Of a stretch of 58,892 nt of DNA, positions 8,727-18,592 are shown piece by piece. The first letter of the stretch is position 1, and the number at the start of each line of letters is the position of its first letter. Source of the DNA: Neisseria lactamica NS19 (lineage in GTDB: Bacteria > Pseudomonadota > Gammaproteobacteria > Burkholderiales > Neisseriaceae); the NCBI GenBank assembly GCA_000193795.2, contig AEPI01000082.1, positions 1 to 58,892 on the forward strand, written 5' to 3'. The notes under the pieces were generated by a model. That model was not told the DNA's origin. It made no database searches and saw only the letters and a program-made list of their open reading frames with translations. Both the position numbers and the translations under genes were made by a program.

Positions 8727-9722
8727 TCAGTCGCCAAGAGCCGCAACCATTACCGCTTTAATCGTGTGCATACGGTTTTCCGCCTGATCGAACACGATGC
8801 CGGAGGGGCTTTCGAATACTTCTTCCGTAACTTCCACACCGTTCAGCCCGAAGGTTTCGTAAATCCATTCGCCGACTTTGGTTTCGCGGTTGTGGAAGGC
8901 GGGCAGGCAGTGCATGAATTTGACTTGCGGATTGCCCGATGCCGCCATCAGTTCGGGCGTAACACGGTAATTTTTCAATAAATCAATGCGTTCCTGCCAT
9001 ACTTCTTTCGGTTCTCCCATACTGACCCATACATCAGTATGAATAAAATCAACATTCTTTACGGCCTCTTGCGCGTTTTCGGTCAGGGTAATTTTTGCGC
9101 CGGTTTCTTCGGCGGCGGCGTGTGCGGCGGCAATAATGCCTTCAGACGGCCACAGGCTTTGCGGTGCGCCGATACGCACGTCCATCCCCAATTTTGCCCC
9201 TAAAATCAGCAGGGAATTGCCCATGTTGTAACGCGCGTCGCCGACATAGGCAAATGAGATTTGGTTCAAAGGTTTGCCGCTATGTTCGCGCATAGTCAGT
9301 GCGTCGGCAAGCATTTGAGTGGGGTGGAACTCGTTGGTTAGTCCGTTGAACACGGGCACGCCGGCGTATTTTGCCAATTCTTCAACAACTTCCTGTCCGA
9401 AGCCGCGATATTCGATGGCATCGTACATTCTGCCCAAAACGCGCGCCGTGTCTTTGATGCTTTCTTTGTGCCCGATTTGGCTGGCGGACGGTTCCAGATA
9501 GGTTGCGCCCGCGCCTTGATCACGTGCGGCAACTTCAAACGCGCAACGTGTGCGGGTCGAGGTTTTTTCAAAAATCAGGGCAATGTTTTTCCCTTTCATC
9601 CGTTGGACTTCGCGCCCTGCCTTTTTGGCGGCTTTCAATTCGGCGGCAAGGTCGAGGTAGGCGGTGATTTCTTCCAGCGTGAAGTCTAAAAGTTTCAGAA
9701 AATGGCGGTTTTTCAGGTTCAC
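8727..9722 (-). CDS. argF: Ornithine carbamoyltransferase
   Basis: ArgF forms citrulline from ornithine and carbamoyl phosphate in arginine synthesis. The carbamoyl-phosphate motif STRTR (in EKTSTRTRCAFE), HPTQMLAD and the ornithine motif MHCLPAF are present. I place the start at a GTG at 9722 giving 331 aa (VNLKNRHFLKLLDF), because AAAGGAA sits 6-7 bp upstream. The upstream in-frame ATG would add a poorly protein-like stretch read through a DUS. acnB lies upstream on the same strand behind a DUS terminator. Confidence 0.96.
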   Translation of the reverse strand: MNLKNRHFLKLLDFTLEEITAYLDLAAELKAAKKAGREVQRMKGKNIALIFEKTSTRTRCAFEVAARDQGAGATYLEPSASQIGHKESIKDTARVLGRMYDAIEYRGFGQEVVEELAKYAGVPVFNGLTNEFHPTQMLADALTMREHSGKPLNQISFAYVGDARYNMGNSLLILGAKLGMDVRIGAPQSLWPSEGIIAAAHAAAEETGAKITLTENAQEAVKNVDFIHTDVWVSMGEPKEVWQERIDLLKNYRVTPELMAASGNPQVKFMHCLPAFHNRETKVGEWIYETFGLNGVEVTEEVFESPSGIVFDQAENRMHTIKAVMVAALGD

Positions 9723-9795
9723 TGTCGTTTCCTTTATGTGGGGGCGTGAACGCTGTATTTGCAGCGTTTGCGGAAAGAGGGGTTCGCGGAATGTT

Positions 9796-9830
9796 GCAAT
9801 GCCGTCTGAAGGTTGTTCAGACGGCATTGC
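9796..9830 (-). terminator. DUS inverted-pair terminator after acnB
   Basis: GCAATGCCGTCTGAA and TTCAGACGGCATTGC form a 15-bp stem with a 5-nt loop, 33 bp beyond the acnB stop. Confidence 0.75.
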
Positions 9831-9863
9831 GGTCAATCCCTTACTCCATACGGATGACGGGAA

Positions 9864-12450
9864 TCAAACACTCACGGTCTCGGCTACTTCGTTGTAGCTG
9901 TCGATTTCGTTGAAGTTCATATAGCGGTAGATTTTATCGCCCTGTTCGTTGATGATGCCGATATTGGCTTGATATTCTTCAACGGTCGGGATTTTACCCA
10001 GTTTGGAGCAAATCGCTGCCAATTCCGCCGAACCGAGGTAAACAAAGGTGTTTTTACCCAAACGGTTCGGGAAGTTGCGGGTGGAGGTGGACATAACGGT
10101 CGCACCTTCGCGTACTTGCGCCTGGTTACCCATACACAATGAACAGCCCGGCATTTCCATACGCGCGCCGGCACGTCCGAGTACGCCGTAGTGTCCTTCG
10201 TCGGACAATTGTTTGGCATCCATTTTGGTCGGCGGCGCAATCCACAGGCGGACGGGGGTGTCTGCCTTGCCTTCCAAAAGTTTGGAGGCGGCGCGGAAGT
10301 GGCCGATGTTGGTCATACAAGAACCGATGAACACTTCGTCGATTTTGGTGCCGGAGCGTTCGGACATAAAGCATACGTCGTCCGGGTCGTTCGGGCAGGC
10401 GATAATCGGCTCTTTGATGTCGTCCATATTGATTTCAATCACGGCGGCGTATTCGGCATCTTTATCCGCTTCGAGCAACTCGGGATTTGCCAGCCATTTT
10501 TCCATAGCTTTGATGCGGCGTTCCAAAGTACGCGAATCTTGATAGCCGTCGGCAATCATGTTTTTCATCAACACGACGTTGGATTTCATGTACTCGATAA
10601 TCGGCTCTTTGTTGAGCTTCACGGTACAGCCGGCGGCGGAGCGTTCGGCGGATGCGTCGGTCAATTCAAAGGCTTGTTCCACTTTCAAATCAGGCAGGCC
10701 TTCGATTTCGAGAATGCGGCCGGAGAAGATGTTTTTCTTACCGGCTTTGGCAACGGTGAGCAAACCTTGTTTAATCGCGTAAAGCGGAATGGCGTTCACC
10801 AAATCGCGCAGGGTTACGCCCGGTTGCAGCTTGCCGCTGAAGCGTACCAATACGGACTCGGGCATATCGAGCGGCATCACGCCCGTTGCGGCGGCAAAGG
10901 CAACCAAGCCGGAGCCGGCGGGGAAGGAAATACCGATGGGGAAGCGGGTGTGGCTGTCGCCGCCGGTGCCGACGGTATCGGGCAGCAGAAGGCGGTTGAG
11001 CCACGAGTGGATGACACCGTCGCCCGGACGCAGGGACACGCCGCCACGGGTGGAAATAAAGGCGGGCAGTTCTTTATGGGTTTTTACATCGACAGGTTTC
11101 GGATAGGCGGCGGTGTGGCAGAAAGACTGCATCACCATATCGGCGGAGAAGCCCAAACAAGCCAAGTCTTTCAACTCGTCGCGGGTCATCGGGCCGGTCG
11201 TGTCTTGCGAGCCGACCGTCGTCATACGCGGTTCGCAATAAGTACCCGGGCGCACGCCTTGCCCCTCGGGCAGACCGCAGGCGCGACCGACCATTTTTTG
11301 CGCCAAGGTGAAACCGGCTTTGCTTTCGGCAGGCGCCTGCGGCAGGCGGAATGCAGTAGAGGCAGGCAGTTTCAGTGCTTCGCGCGCTTTGGCGGTCAGA
11401 CCTCGGCCGATAATCAGGTTGATACGGCCGCCGGCTTGCACTTCGTCCAGCAATACTTGGGATTTCAGGCTGAACTCGGCAACGGTTTCGCCGTTTTTCA
11501 CAATTTTGCTTTCATAAGGCAGGATATCGACGACATCGCCCATTTTCAGCGCGGAAACATCGACTTCAATCGGCAATGCGCCGGAGTCTTCTTGGGTATT
11601 GAAGAAAATCGGTGCGATTTTGCCGCCCAGGCACACGCCGCCGAAGCGTTTGTTCGGCACGAACGGGATGTCTTCGCCGGTATGCCAAATGACGGAGTTG
11701 GTCGCGGATTTGCGTGAAGAACCGGTACCGACCACGTCGCCGACGTAGGCAACCGGATGGCCTTTGGCTTTGAGTTCTTCCAATAATTTAATCGGGCCGA
11801 CTTCGCCCGGTTTGTCGGGATTGATGCCGTCGCGCGGGTTTTTCAGCATTGCCAGCGCGTGCAGCGGAATATCGGGGCGGCTCCACGCGTCGGGCGCGGG
11901 GGAGAGGTCGTCCGTATTGGTTTCACCGTCGACTTTGAAGACGGTAACGGTGATTTTTTCGGGAACTTTGGCACGGGAGGTAAACCATTCGGCATCCGCC
12001 CAAGATTGCAAAACTTCCTGCGCGTATTTGTTGCCTTTTTTCGGCTTTTTCCTGAACGTCGTGGAAAGAATCGAACATCAGAAGCGTATGTTTCAAACCT
12101 TTGGCGGCAATGGGCGCGAGTTTGTCGTTGTCCAAGAGTTCGATTAAGGCGTGGATATTGTAACCGCCGAGCATCGTGCCCAACAGTTCGGCCGCATATT
12201 CGGGGGAAATCAAGGGGCTGGATGCGCTGCCTTCGGCAAGGGCTGCCAAGAATGAGGCTTTGACTTTGGCGGCATCGTCCACGCCGGGCGGCACGCGGTG
12301 GGCAAGCAATTCGACCAAAAATTCGCCTTCGCCTGCGGGCGGGTTTTTCAGCAGCTCGACCAAATCGGCGGTTTGCTGCGCGTTCAAAGGGAGGGCGGGA
12401 ATGCCGAGGGCGGCGCGCTCGGCGGCGGCTTTACGATAGGCTTCTAACAT
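9864..12450 (-). pseudogene. acnB: Aconitate hydratase B, +1 frameshift
   Basis: AcnB is the main TCA-cycle aconitase, converting citrate to isocitrate with a [4Fe-4S] cluster. The N-terminal frame begins at 12450 (MLEAYRKAAAERAAL, RBS AAAGGAAC). It leaves frame after HDVQEKAEK; the other frame continues from about 12040 to 9864. Cluster cysteines (CMTNIGHF, CSLCMGNQ) and GGDSHTRFPIGISF are intact. The span is 2587 bp, one over the 2586 of an 861-aa enzyme. The extra base lies in the T tract at 12036-12041: six A on the coding strand where GAA-AAA-GGC needs five. A sequencing or assembly homopolymer error is likely, because the rest is undamaged. Confidence 0.9.
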
Positions 12451-12503
12451 CTCTTTGTTCCTTTTTCTGTTTTTCTTTTATCCGGTTGCAAATGATTTGC
12501 GTT

Positions 12504-12523
12504 AAATATTGTAAACAATATTT
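12504..12523. promoter_or_regulatory. Palindromic operator candidate upstream of acnB
   Basis: AAATATTG-TAAA-CAATATTT is a perfect 8+8 inverted repeat about 55-75 bp upstream of the acnB start. A related core, ATTGTTTGCAAT, lies upstream of osmC at 19298-19309. It looks like a dimeric regulator site; the regulator is unknown. Confidence 0.45.
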
Positions 12524-12620
12524 GCACCGTTATCATAGACTAGTTTTAACAAAAATGGAACTGTTACGACAGGTAATGTAATAGGGAACGGCTATCTGTC
12601 CGTGGGAATGTGCCAATGAA

Positions 12621-12660
12621 AACAAATGCCGTCTGAAGAGGGGTTCAGACGGCATTTGTT
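12621..12660 (-). terminator. DUS inverted-pair terminator after lptG
   Basis: AACAAATGCCGTCTGAA and TTCAGACGGCATTTGTT form a 17-bp stem with a 6-nt loop. The hairpin starts within the lptG stop codon. Confidence 0.75.
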
Positions 12661-13730
12661 CAACGTTTTTCCTGTTTGCGTATCAGCCGTACGGCAAGTA
12701 GGGCAAACAGGGTGGTGGGCAGGATGCCGGCGAGGAAGGGCGGCACGCCGTACAACTGGCTGGCAAATCCGAAGAGCCTGCCGGCAAAGTGGAACAGCAA
12801 TCCGAGACAGATGCCGCCGAAGAGTTTCAAGCCCATATTGCCGTGGCGGGTGGTTTGCGGGGTGAAGGCGAAGGCGACGAGTGCCATGACCCAGGCGGCG
12901 ACGGGGTAAACCAATTTGCGCCACCAGGCAATGGCGTAGATTTGGGTGTTTTGGCTGTTGTTTTGGAGGTGGCGGATGTAGGTGGTCAGCTCGCCGACGG
13001 ACATTTGGTCGGGCTTGACGAGCAATACGTCCATCAGGTTGCGTTTGACGGAAATCGGCCAGTTTTCTTCGGCGGCAGTGGAAACCTCGACTTTATCTTC
13101 GCCCAATATACTGCGGCGGATATTTTTCAGCTGCCAGCTGCCGTCTGGATTCAAAACGGCTGATTCTGCTTCTGCCGCTTGGGTCAGTTCGTTTTTATCG
13201 TTGCGCTGCCAAATTTTGATGCCCAAAAGCGTATGGTCGGGCAGCATTTCACGCACATTGATAATGCTGTTTTTTTCTTTCAGCCAAAGGCCGGTATTGC
13301 CGGTACTGATTTTGCCGTTGATGGCGGCGGCTTTGATGTTTTCGGCTTTTTGGCTGAGGACGGGGGCAATCCATTCGCCGAGCGCGGCGGTGGCAAGGGC
13401 GAAAATCAAACCGAACTGCGACAGAATCAGCAGCAGCTTTTTGGTGCTCATGCCGCTGGCTTTGATAACGGTCAGTTCGCTGCTGGAAGCCAGCTGGCTG
13501 AGGGAAACCAGTCCGCCTATCAGGACGGCGAGGGGCATGAGTTCGTAGGCGCGGGCGGGCATTTTGAGGGCGGTGTAGCCCAGCATTTTCCATATGCCGT
13601 AACTGCCTTTGCCGAGGTTGCCGGTTTCGTACAGGATTTCAAAAAAGCTGTACAAAGCGAGGAAGGCAAGGAGGGCGTAAACCGCCATAACCGCCATTTG
13701 ACGGATGATGTAACGTGAAATCAGGTTCAT
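12660..13730 (-). CDS. lptG: LPS export permease LptG
   Basis: LptG is one of the two inner-membrane permeases of the LptB2FGC transporter that extracts lipooligosaccharide and feeds it to the periplasmic bridge. The 356-aa protein has N-terminal membrane segments (YIIRQMAVMAVYALLAFLAL), a periplasmic beta-jellyroll middle and C-terminal segments (FALLAVRLI at the end). The start at 13730 overlaps the lptF stop as ATGA, indicating translational coupling. An upstream in-frame ATG inside lptF is rejected on that basis. Confidence 0.93.
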   Translation of the reverse strand: MNLISRYIIRQMAVMAVYALLAFLALYSFFEILYETGNLGKGSYGIWKMLGYTALKMPARAYELMPLAVLIGGLVSLSQLASSSELTVIKASGMSTKKLLLILSQFGLIFALATAALGEWIAPVLSQKAENIKAAAINGKISTGNTGLWLKEKNSIINVREMLPDHTLLGIKIWQRNDKNELTQAAEAESAVLNPDGSWQLKNIRRSILGEDKVEVSTAAEENWPISVKRNLMDVLLVKPDQMSVGELTTYIRHLQNNSQNTQIYAIAWWRKLVYPVAAWVMALVAFAFTPQTTRHGNMGLKLFGGICLGLLFHFAGRLFGFASQLYGVPPFLAGILPTTLFALLAVRLIRKQEKR

Positions 13731-14842
13731 TTTCCGCCTTTCAATGTCAGACTTTCGGCAACCGCCCGCCAAAAGGGCTGCGTGGGCATACTGCGGACGC
13801 GCAGAAGTACGATTGCGATGGCGAACATGATGATGTGCATAGGCAGCAGTCCGAGCCAAAAATGGATTTTGCCGTCTTCCACGGCTTCAAAAAGCAGGGT
13901 CAGCCCGTTTTGGTAAACCAAAAACAAACCGATGGCAATCAGGATATTGTAGGTATGGCCGCTGCGCGGATTGAAATAGGAAAGCGGCACGGCAAGCAGG
14001 CACAACAGCAAAACGCTGACGGTCAAGGAAATACGCCACATCAATTCCGCCTGGTGTTGGGGATTGCTGCTGCCGATTAATTGGGCGGTCGGAATGGTAC
14101 GGCGGTGTGAAACGGGGTCGATGAGTTTGGGCGTGGTGCTGATAATCAGGCTGAGGTGTTGGAAAGAAACGCGGTTGTAGTCGGCTTTGCCGGGCGTGCC
14201 GCTGTAACGGTAACCGTCGTGTAATTCAAGCGTGCGTTTGTTGTCGTTCAGCGAGAAATTGCCTTCTTTGGCGAAGATAATGTTGTCGTTGCCGTTTTTG
14301 TCCTGTTCGCGCAGGAACAGGTTTTTCATAATGCCGGATTCGGTGTCGAAGGTTTCGACAAAATAAACCCTGCCGTTGCGCTTGCCCAAGCTGTTGAACT
14401 CGCCCGCTTCCACCATCGACAATTCTTGTTTCTGCTTCAATATTTCGGCGTATTCGCGGCTGCGCAGTTCCGCCCACGGCATGACCCAAAGCTGCATCAC
14501 GGCAATCAAAACGGCAAACGGCACGGCAAACTGCATCACCGGACGTATCCATTGTTTCAATGCCAATCCGCAGGAGAGCCAGACCGACATTTCGCTGTCG
14601 CGCCAGTAGCGGGTCAATACGGTCAACGTGCTGATGAATGCGGTCAACACCAGCAAAAGCGGGGTCATACCGATAATCCAAAAGCCGACCAACGCCAGCA
14701 CGGCATCGATGGCGACACGCCCGTCGGCGGCGCGTCCGAGCAGGTTGATTGCCTGCGTGGAGACCAACACCGCCAAAAGGACGACGAAAATGCCGACGGC
14801 GGTAAAAGAGAGTTCTTTGATGAGGTTTCTTTGATAAATCAT
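13727..14842 (-). CDS. lptF: LPS export permease LptF
   Basis: LptF pairs with LptG in the LPS transporter. The 371-aa protein begins MIYQRNLIKELSFTAVGIFV, with a first membrane segment followed by further helices, a periplasmic domain at about residues 120-260 and C-terminal helices. The start at 14842 matches the usual N-terminus; an ATG 54 bp upstream would add a DUS-derived tail. It is divergent from pepA, an arrangement common in proteobacteria. It forms an operon with lptG (4-bp overlap). Confidence 0.93.
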   Translation of the reverse strand: MIYQRNLIKELSFTAVGIFVVLLAVLVSTQAINLLGRAADGRVAIDAVLALVGFWIIGMTPLLLVLTAFISTLTVLTRYWRDSEMSVWLSCGLALKQWIRPVMQFAVPFAVLIAVMQLWVMPWAELRSREYAEILKQKQELSMVEAGEFNSLGKRNGRVYFVETFDTESGIMKNLFLREQDKNGNDNIIFAKEGNFSLNDNKRTLELHDGYRYSGTPGKADYNRVSFQHLSLIISTTPKLIDPVSHRRTIPTAQLIGSSNPQHQAELMWRISLTVSVLLLCLLAVPLSYFNPRSGHTYNILIAIGLFLVYQNGLTLLFEAVEDGKIHFWLGLLPMHIIMFAIAIVLLRVRSMPTQPFWRAVAESLTLKGGK

Positions 14843-15009
14843 AGAATCGCGGCCAAGGGCGGTAAGCGGTTCGGCGCGGGCGGATTGTCCGCGCAAGGTT
14901 TCAGACGGCGCTTCAAATGGGGTACAATCGTGCCAACCGTCTTCAGACGGCCTTTTGATGCGAAGTGCCGTCTGAAACTACCGAAACCGTCCCAATCAGG
15001 AGGATAAAC

Positions 15010-16416
15010 GTGAAATTTAGCACAAAAGCCGAAACTTTGCAGGCGCAACAGGCAGGCGCGCAGTTATTTGTCTGTGCCGAAACCGCACAATTAAACCACC
15101 CGGCCGCCTTTGCCCTTTTGTCTTCGCTTGAAGAAGGTCAAACTTTTACCGACACAAAAATCCCGACAGGCAACGGTTTGCAGGCTGTTGCCGTATGCCG
15201 TCTGAAAAGCACCGATTGCGCCGCGCTGAACAAAGCCGCCGCCGAAGCCGCCAAATGGGCGCAAAATCAGGAAACGGTCAATGTGGACGTTCACGCCTTT
15301 GAAAAAGTGCAAGCCGCAGCCCTTGCCGAAGCGTTTGCCATCGCGTTTGGCAACGCCGCTTACCGTTTCGACCGCTACAAAAAAGAAGCCAAGCCCGCCA
15401 AATTCGCACAAGCCGTGTTCCACAGCGCACACGAAGCCGCCGTCAAAGAAGCCTTGCGCGTCGCCGAAGCGCAGGTTTACGGACAAAACCTCTGCCGTGA
15501 TTTGGGCAATGCCGCGCCCAATGAATGCACGCCCGAATTTTTAGCGCGTACCGCCAAAGCCGAAGCCGAAAAATTGGGCGCGCACGCCAAAATCATTGAA
15601 AAAGACTACATCAAAGAAAACATGGGTTCGTTCTGGTCGGTCGCCAAAGGCAGCGTGGAAGACCCATATTTGGTCGAACTGAGCTATTTCGGTGCAGCCG
15701 ACAAAGAAGCCGCACCTGTGGTATTGGTCGGCAAAGGCATTACCTTCGACACCGGCGGCATCTCCCTCAAGCCCGGTTTGAATATGGACGAAATGAAGTT
15801 TGATATGTGCGGCGCGGCAACCGTCATCAGCACCTTCTGCGCCGCCGTCAAACTGCAACTGCCGATTAATCTGATTGCCGTCGTCGCCACTTGTGAAAAC
15901 ATGCCTTCCGGCGCGGCAAACAAACCGGGCGATGTCGTGAAAAGTATGAAAGGCTTGACGATTGAAGTGTTGAACACCGATGCCGAAGGCCGTCTGATTT
16001 TGTGCGACGCGCTTACTTACGCCGAGCAGTTCAAACCCAAAGCCGTGATTGATGTGGCGACTTTAACGGGGGCGTGTATTGTCGCCTTGGGTCATGATGT
16101 CAGCGGCGTGATGGGCAACAATCAGGATTTGGTCGACAGCCTGCTTTCTGCCTCCCGCAACGTGGACGACAAAGCATGGCAACTGCCGCTCTTTGAAACC
16201 TACAAAGACCAGCTCAAATCCAATTTCGCCGACATCCCCAACATCGGCACGCCCGGCGCAGGCACGATTACCGCCGCAACATTCTTGTCTTACTTCACCG
16301 AAGACTACCCGTGGGCGCACCTCGACATCGCGGGTACGGCGTGGAAATCCGGCAGCGAAAAAGGCGCGACCGGCCGCCCCGTTCCCCTGCTGCTGAACTA
16401 TCTGCGGAATCTTTAA
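15010..16416 (+). CDS. pepA: Leucyl aminopeptidase (M17)
   Basis: PepA is a cytosolic di-zinc aminopeptidase; in some bacteria it also binds DNA. The metal-binding and catalytic motifs are GKGITFDTGGISLKPGLNMD and NTDAEGRLIL in the C-terminal catalytic domain. I use the GTG at 15010 (468 aa), because AGGAGG sits 8 bp upstream. The in-frame ATG at 14965 would translate through a DUS. The gene is divergent from lptF and is followed by holC. Confidence 0.94.
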   Translation: MKFSTKAETLQAQQAGAQLFVCAETAQLNHPAAFALLSSLEEGQTFTDTKIPTGNGLQAVAVCRLKSTDCAALNKAAAEAAKWAQNQETVNVDVHAFEKVQAAALAEAFAIAFGNAAYRFDRYKKEAKPAKFAQAVFHSAHEAAVKEALRVAEAQVYGQNLCRDLGNAAPNECTPEFLARTAKAEAEKLGAHAKIIEKDYIKENMGSFWSVAKGSVEDPYLVELSYFGAADKEAAPVVLVGKGITFDTGGISLKPGLNMDEMKFDMCGAATVISTFCAAVKLQLPINLIAVVATCENMPSGAANKPGDVVKSMKGLTIEVLNTDAEGRLILCDALTYAEQFKPKAVIDVATLTGACIVALGHDVSGVMGNNQDLVDSLLSASRNVDDKAWQLPLFETYKDQLKSNFADIPNIGTPGAGTITAATFLSYFTEDYPWAHLDIAGTAWKSGSEKGATGRPVPLLLNYLRNL

Positions 16417-16426
16417 TTTTGCCAAA

Positions 16427-16454
16427 ATGCCGTCTGAAGCCTTTCAGACGGCAT
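16427..16454 (+). terminator. DUS inverted pair after pepA
   Basis: ATGCCGTCTGAA and TTCAGACGGCAT form a 12-bp stem with a 4-nt loop between pepA and holC. It may attenuate readthrough into holC. Confidence 0.7.
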
Positions 16455-16478
16455 CGTCCTGTCAAATGCTCAAACAAT

Positions 16479-16919
16479 ATGCCGAAAGTTACCTTTTATA
16501 CCCATGTTGGCCAAATCCCCCTTTTTACCTGCCGGCTGATTGCGCGCGCCATCCGGGACGGGGGCAGGGTGCTGGTGTGGTCCGACTCGTTCGGGCAGGT
16601 TCAAGAATTGGACAAAGCACTCTGGCGATATGAAGCGGAAAGTTTCATCCCGCATGAAATTTGGGAGGCGGGGTGTCCGATACCGGCGGATACGCCGGTT
16701 TTGCTGGCGGCAGGCGGCAGCATTCCCGAAATTGCGGCAGATATGACGGTTCTCAATTTGTCGGATGATTTTTGGAATGCCGCGCCCGTATTGCCGGAAC
16801 GCATCCTGGAAATCGTCGGCGGCAGCTTTGAGGAACTTGCCGAAGCGCGCGGGCGTTTTGCCGCCTACCGTAAAAGCGGTTTCGACATCGGGCATCACGA
16901 TATGGGCGGGAAGGCCTGA
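16479..16919 (+). CDS. holC: DNA polymerase III chi subunit
   Basis: HolC (chi) joins the clamp loader through psi and contacts SSB. The 146-aa protein starts MPKVTFYTHVGQIPLFTCRL and contains the family segments LIARAIRDGGRVLVWSD and WEAGCPIPADTPVLLA. The start at 16479 fits the family N-terminus; the longer open frame upstream is the end of pepA. The pepA-holC order is common in proteobacteria. Confidence 0.92.
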   Translation: MPKVTFYTHVGQIPLFTCRLIARAIRDGGRVLVWSDSFGQVQELDKALWRYEAESFIPHEIWEAGCPIPADTPVLLAAGGSIPEIAADMTVLNLSDDFWNAAPVLPERILEIVGGSFEELAEARGRFAAYRKSGFDIGHHDMGGKA

Positions 16920-16978
16920 TACCGCCCTGCCGCTTACAAAATTTAAACCGCTTTGATTCTATTTGATTCAAACTCGGC

Positions 16979-16984
16979 TATAAT
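16979..16984 (+). promoter_or_regulatory. -10 box of the mip promoter
   Basis: A perfect TATAAT lies 38 bp before the mip ATG. TTGATT sequences lie upstream, but their spacing (20 and 10 bp) is not ideal, so the -35 is uncertain. Confidence 0.55.
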
Positions 16985-17022
16985 TCCGTTTTTCCGACTT
17001 TGATAAACAGTGAAGAGCCATT

Positions 17023-17844
17023 ATGAACACCATTTTCAAAATCAGCGCACTGACCCTCGCCGCCACTCTGGCACTTTCCGCCTGCGGCAAAAAAGAAGCC
17101 GCCCCCGCCGCATCAGCATCCGAACCTGCCGCCGCCTCTGCCGCGCAAGGCGACACATCTTCAATCGGCAGCACGATGCAGCAGGCAAGCTATGCGATGG
17201 GCGTGGACATCGGACGCTCCCTCAAACAAATGAAGGAACAGGGCGCGGAAATCGATTTGAAAGTCTTTACCGAAGCCATGCAGGCAGTGTATGAAGGCAA
17301 AGAAATCAAAATGACCGAAGAGCAGGCTCAGGAAGTGATGATGAAATTCCTGCAGGAGCAGCAGGCTAAAGCCGTAGAAAAACACAAGGCGGACGCGAAG
17401 GCAAATAAAGAAAAAGGCGAAGCCTTCCTGAAGGAAAATGCCTCCAAAGACGGCGTGAAGACCACTGCCTCCGGTCTGCAGTACAAAATCACCAAACAGG
17501 GTGAAGGCAAACAGCCGACAAAAGACGACATCGTTACCGTGGAATACGAAGGCCGCCTGATTGACGGGACCGTATTCGACAGCAGCAAAGCCAACGGCGG
17601 TCCGGCAACCTTCCCCTTAAGCCAAGTGATTCCGGGTTGGACAGAAGGCGTGCAGCTTCTGAAAGAAGGCGGCGAAGCCACGTTCTACATTCCGTCCAAC
17701 CTTGCCTACCGCGAACAGGGTGCGGGCGACAAAATCGGCCCGAATTCCACTTTGGTATTCGACGTGAAGCTGGTTAAAGTCGGCGCGCCCGAAAACGCGC
17801 CTGCCCAACAGCCGGTTCAAGTCGACGTTAAAAAAGTAAATTAA
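17023..17844 (+). CDS. mip: FKBP-type peptidyl-prolyl isomerase lipoprotein (MIP)
   Basis: This is a surface or periplasmic prolyl isomerase; neisserial MIP supports survival in macrophages. The 273-aa protein has a lipoprotein signal with lipobox LSAC at about residue 21, an Ala/Ser-rich linker, and an N-terminal dimerisation domain (YAMGVDIGRSLKQMKEQG). The FKBP domain lies at about 145-250 (VTVEYEGRLIDGTVFDSS, FPLSQVIPGWTEGVQLL, FYIPSNLAYREQG). It is followed by an intrinsic terminator. It could equally be labelled fkpA. Confidence 0.94.
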   Translation: MNTIFKISALTLAATLALSACGKKEAAPAASASEPAAASAAQGDTSSIGSTMQQASYAMGVDIGRSLKQMKEQGAEIDLKVFTEAMQAVYEGKEIKMTEEQAQEVMMKFLQEQQAKAVEKHKADAKANKEKGEAFLKENASKDGVKTTASGLQYKITKQGEGKQPTKDDIVTVEYEGRLIDGTVFDSSKANGGPATFPLSQVIPGWTEGVQLLKEGGEATFYIPSNLAYREQGAGDKIGPNSTLVFDVKLVKVGAPENAPAQQPVQVDVKKVN

Positions 17845-17854
17845 GTCCGAACCC

Positions 17855-17884
17855 ATGCCCGAAACAGGTTTTCGGGCATTTTTA
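17855..17884 (+). terminator. Intrinsic terminator of mip
   Basis: ATGCCCGAAA and TTTCGGGCAT form a 10-bp stem followed by TTTTA, 10 bp after the stop. Confidence 0.88.
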
Positions 17885-17890
17885 CGGACA

Positions 17891-17929
17891 ATGCCGTCTG
17901 AAGCCATCAAGCAGCGGTTCAGACGGCAT
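17891..17929 (+). terminator. DUS inverted pair before purN
   Basis: ATGCCGTCTGAA and TTCAGACGGCAT surround a 15-nt loop. It follows the mip terminator directly and may act mainly as an uptake site. Confidence 0.55.
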
Positions 17930-17950
17930 CCCTTTCAAAAGCGCACCATT

Positions 17951-18577
17951 ATGAAAAACATCGTCATCCTGATTTCCGGACGCGGCAGCAATATGCAGGC
18001 AATCGTCAATGCCGCCATTCCCAACGTCCGCATTGCCGCCGTGTTGAGCAACAGCGAAACGGCGGCGGGTTTGCAATGGGCGGCCGAACGCGGCATCCCG
18101 ACCGGCAGCCTGAACCATAAAAACTTTGCATCCCGGCTTGCCTTCGATATCGCTATGATGGAGAAAATCGACGCATATCAACCCGATTTGGTGGTTTTGG
18201 CGGGTTTTATGCGGATTCTGACCCCCGAGTTCTGCGCCCGTTACGAAGGCAGGCTGATGAACATCCATCCGTCCATCCTGCCTGCGTTTACCGGGCTTCA
18301 TACGCACGAACGCGCTTTGGAGGCGGGCTGCCGCGTTGCCGGCTGTACCATCCATTTTGTTACGGCCGAGCTGGATTGCGGCCCGATTGTGTCGCAAGGG
18401 GTTGTGCCGATACTCGACGGCGATACGGCAGACGACGTTGCCGCACGGGTTTTGGCTGTCGAACACAAACTCTATCCGAAAGCCGTTGCCGATTTTGCCG
18501 CCGGCCGTTTGAGCATCGAAGGCAACCGTGTGAAGAAAAAGGAAAGTGCGGGTGCCGCTTGTTTCTTGCTGGCATGA
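17951..18577 (+). CDS. purN: Phosphoribosylglycinamide formyltransferase
   Basis: PurN transfers a formyl group from 10-formyl-tetrahydrofolate to GAR in purine synthesis. The 208-aa protein begins MKNIVILISGRGSNMQAIV. It carries the catalytic Asn/His region MNIHPSILPAFTGLHTHERA and the distal Asp in TAELDCGPIVSQ. The start at 17951 fits the family; upstream in-frame ATGs run through a DUS. The next gene starts 16 bp downstream, so a short operon is likely. Confidence 0.95.
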   Translation: MKNIVILISGRGSNMQAIVNAAIPNVRIAAVLSNSETAAGLQWAAERGIPTGSLNHKNFASRLAFDIAMMEKIDAYQPDLVVLAGFMRILTPEFCARYEGRLMNIHPSILPAFTGLHTHERALEAGCRVAGCTIHFVTAELDCGPIVSQGVVPILDGDTADDVAARVLAVEHKLYPKAVADFAAGRLSIEGNRVKKKESAGAACFLLA

Positions 18578-18592
18578 ACCGAACGGGAGCAA

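Noticed and set aside
10191..11717. 508-aa open frame antisense to acnB
   Set aside because: It mirrors acnB codons and has no recognisable domain or translation signal.
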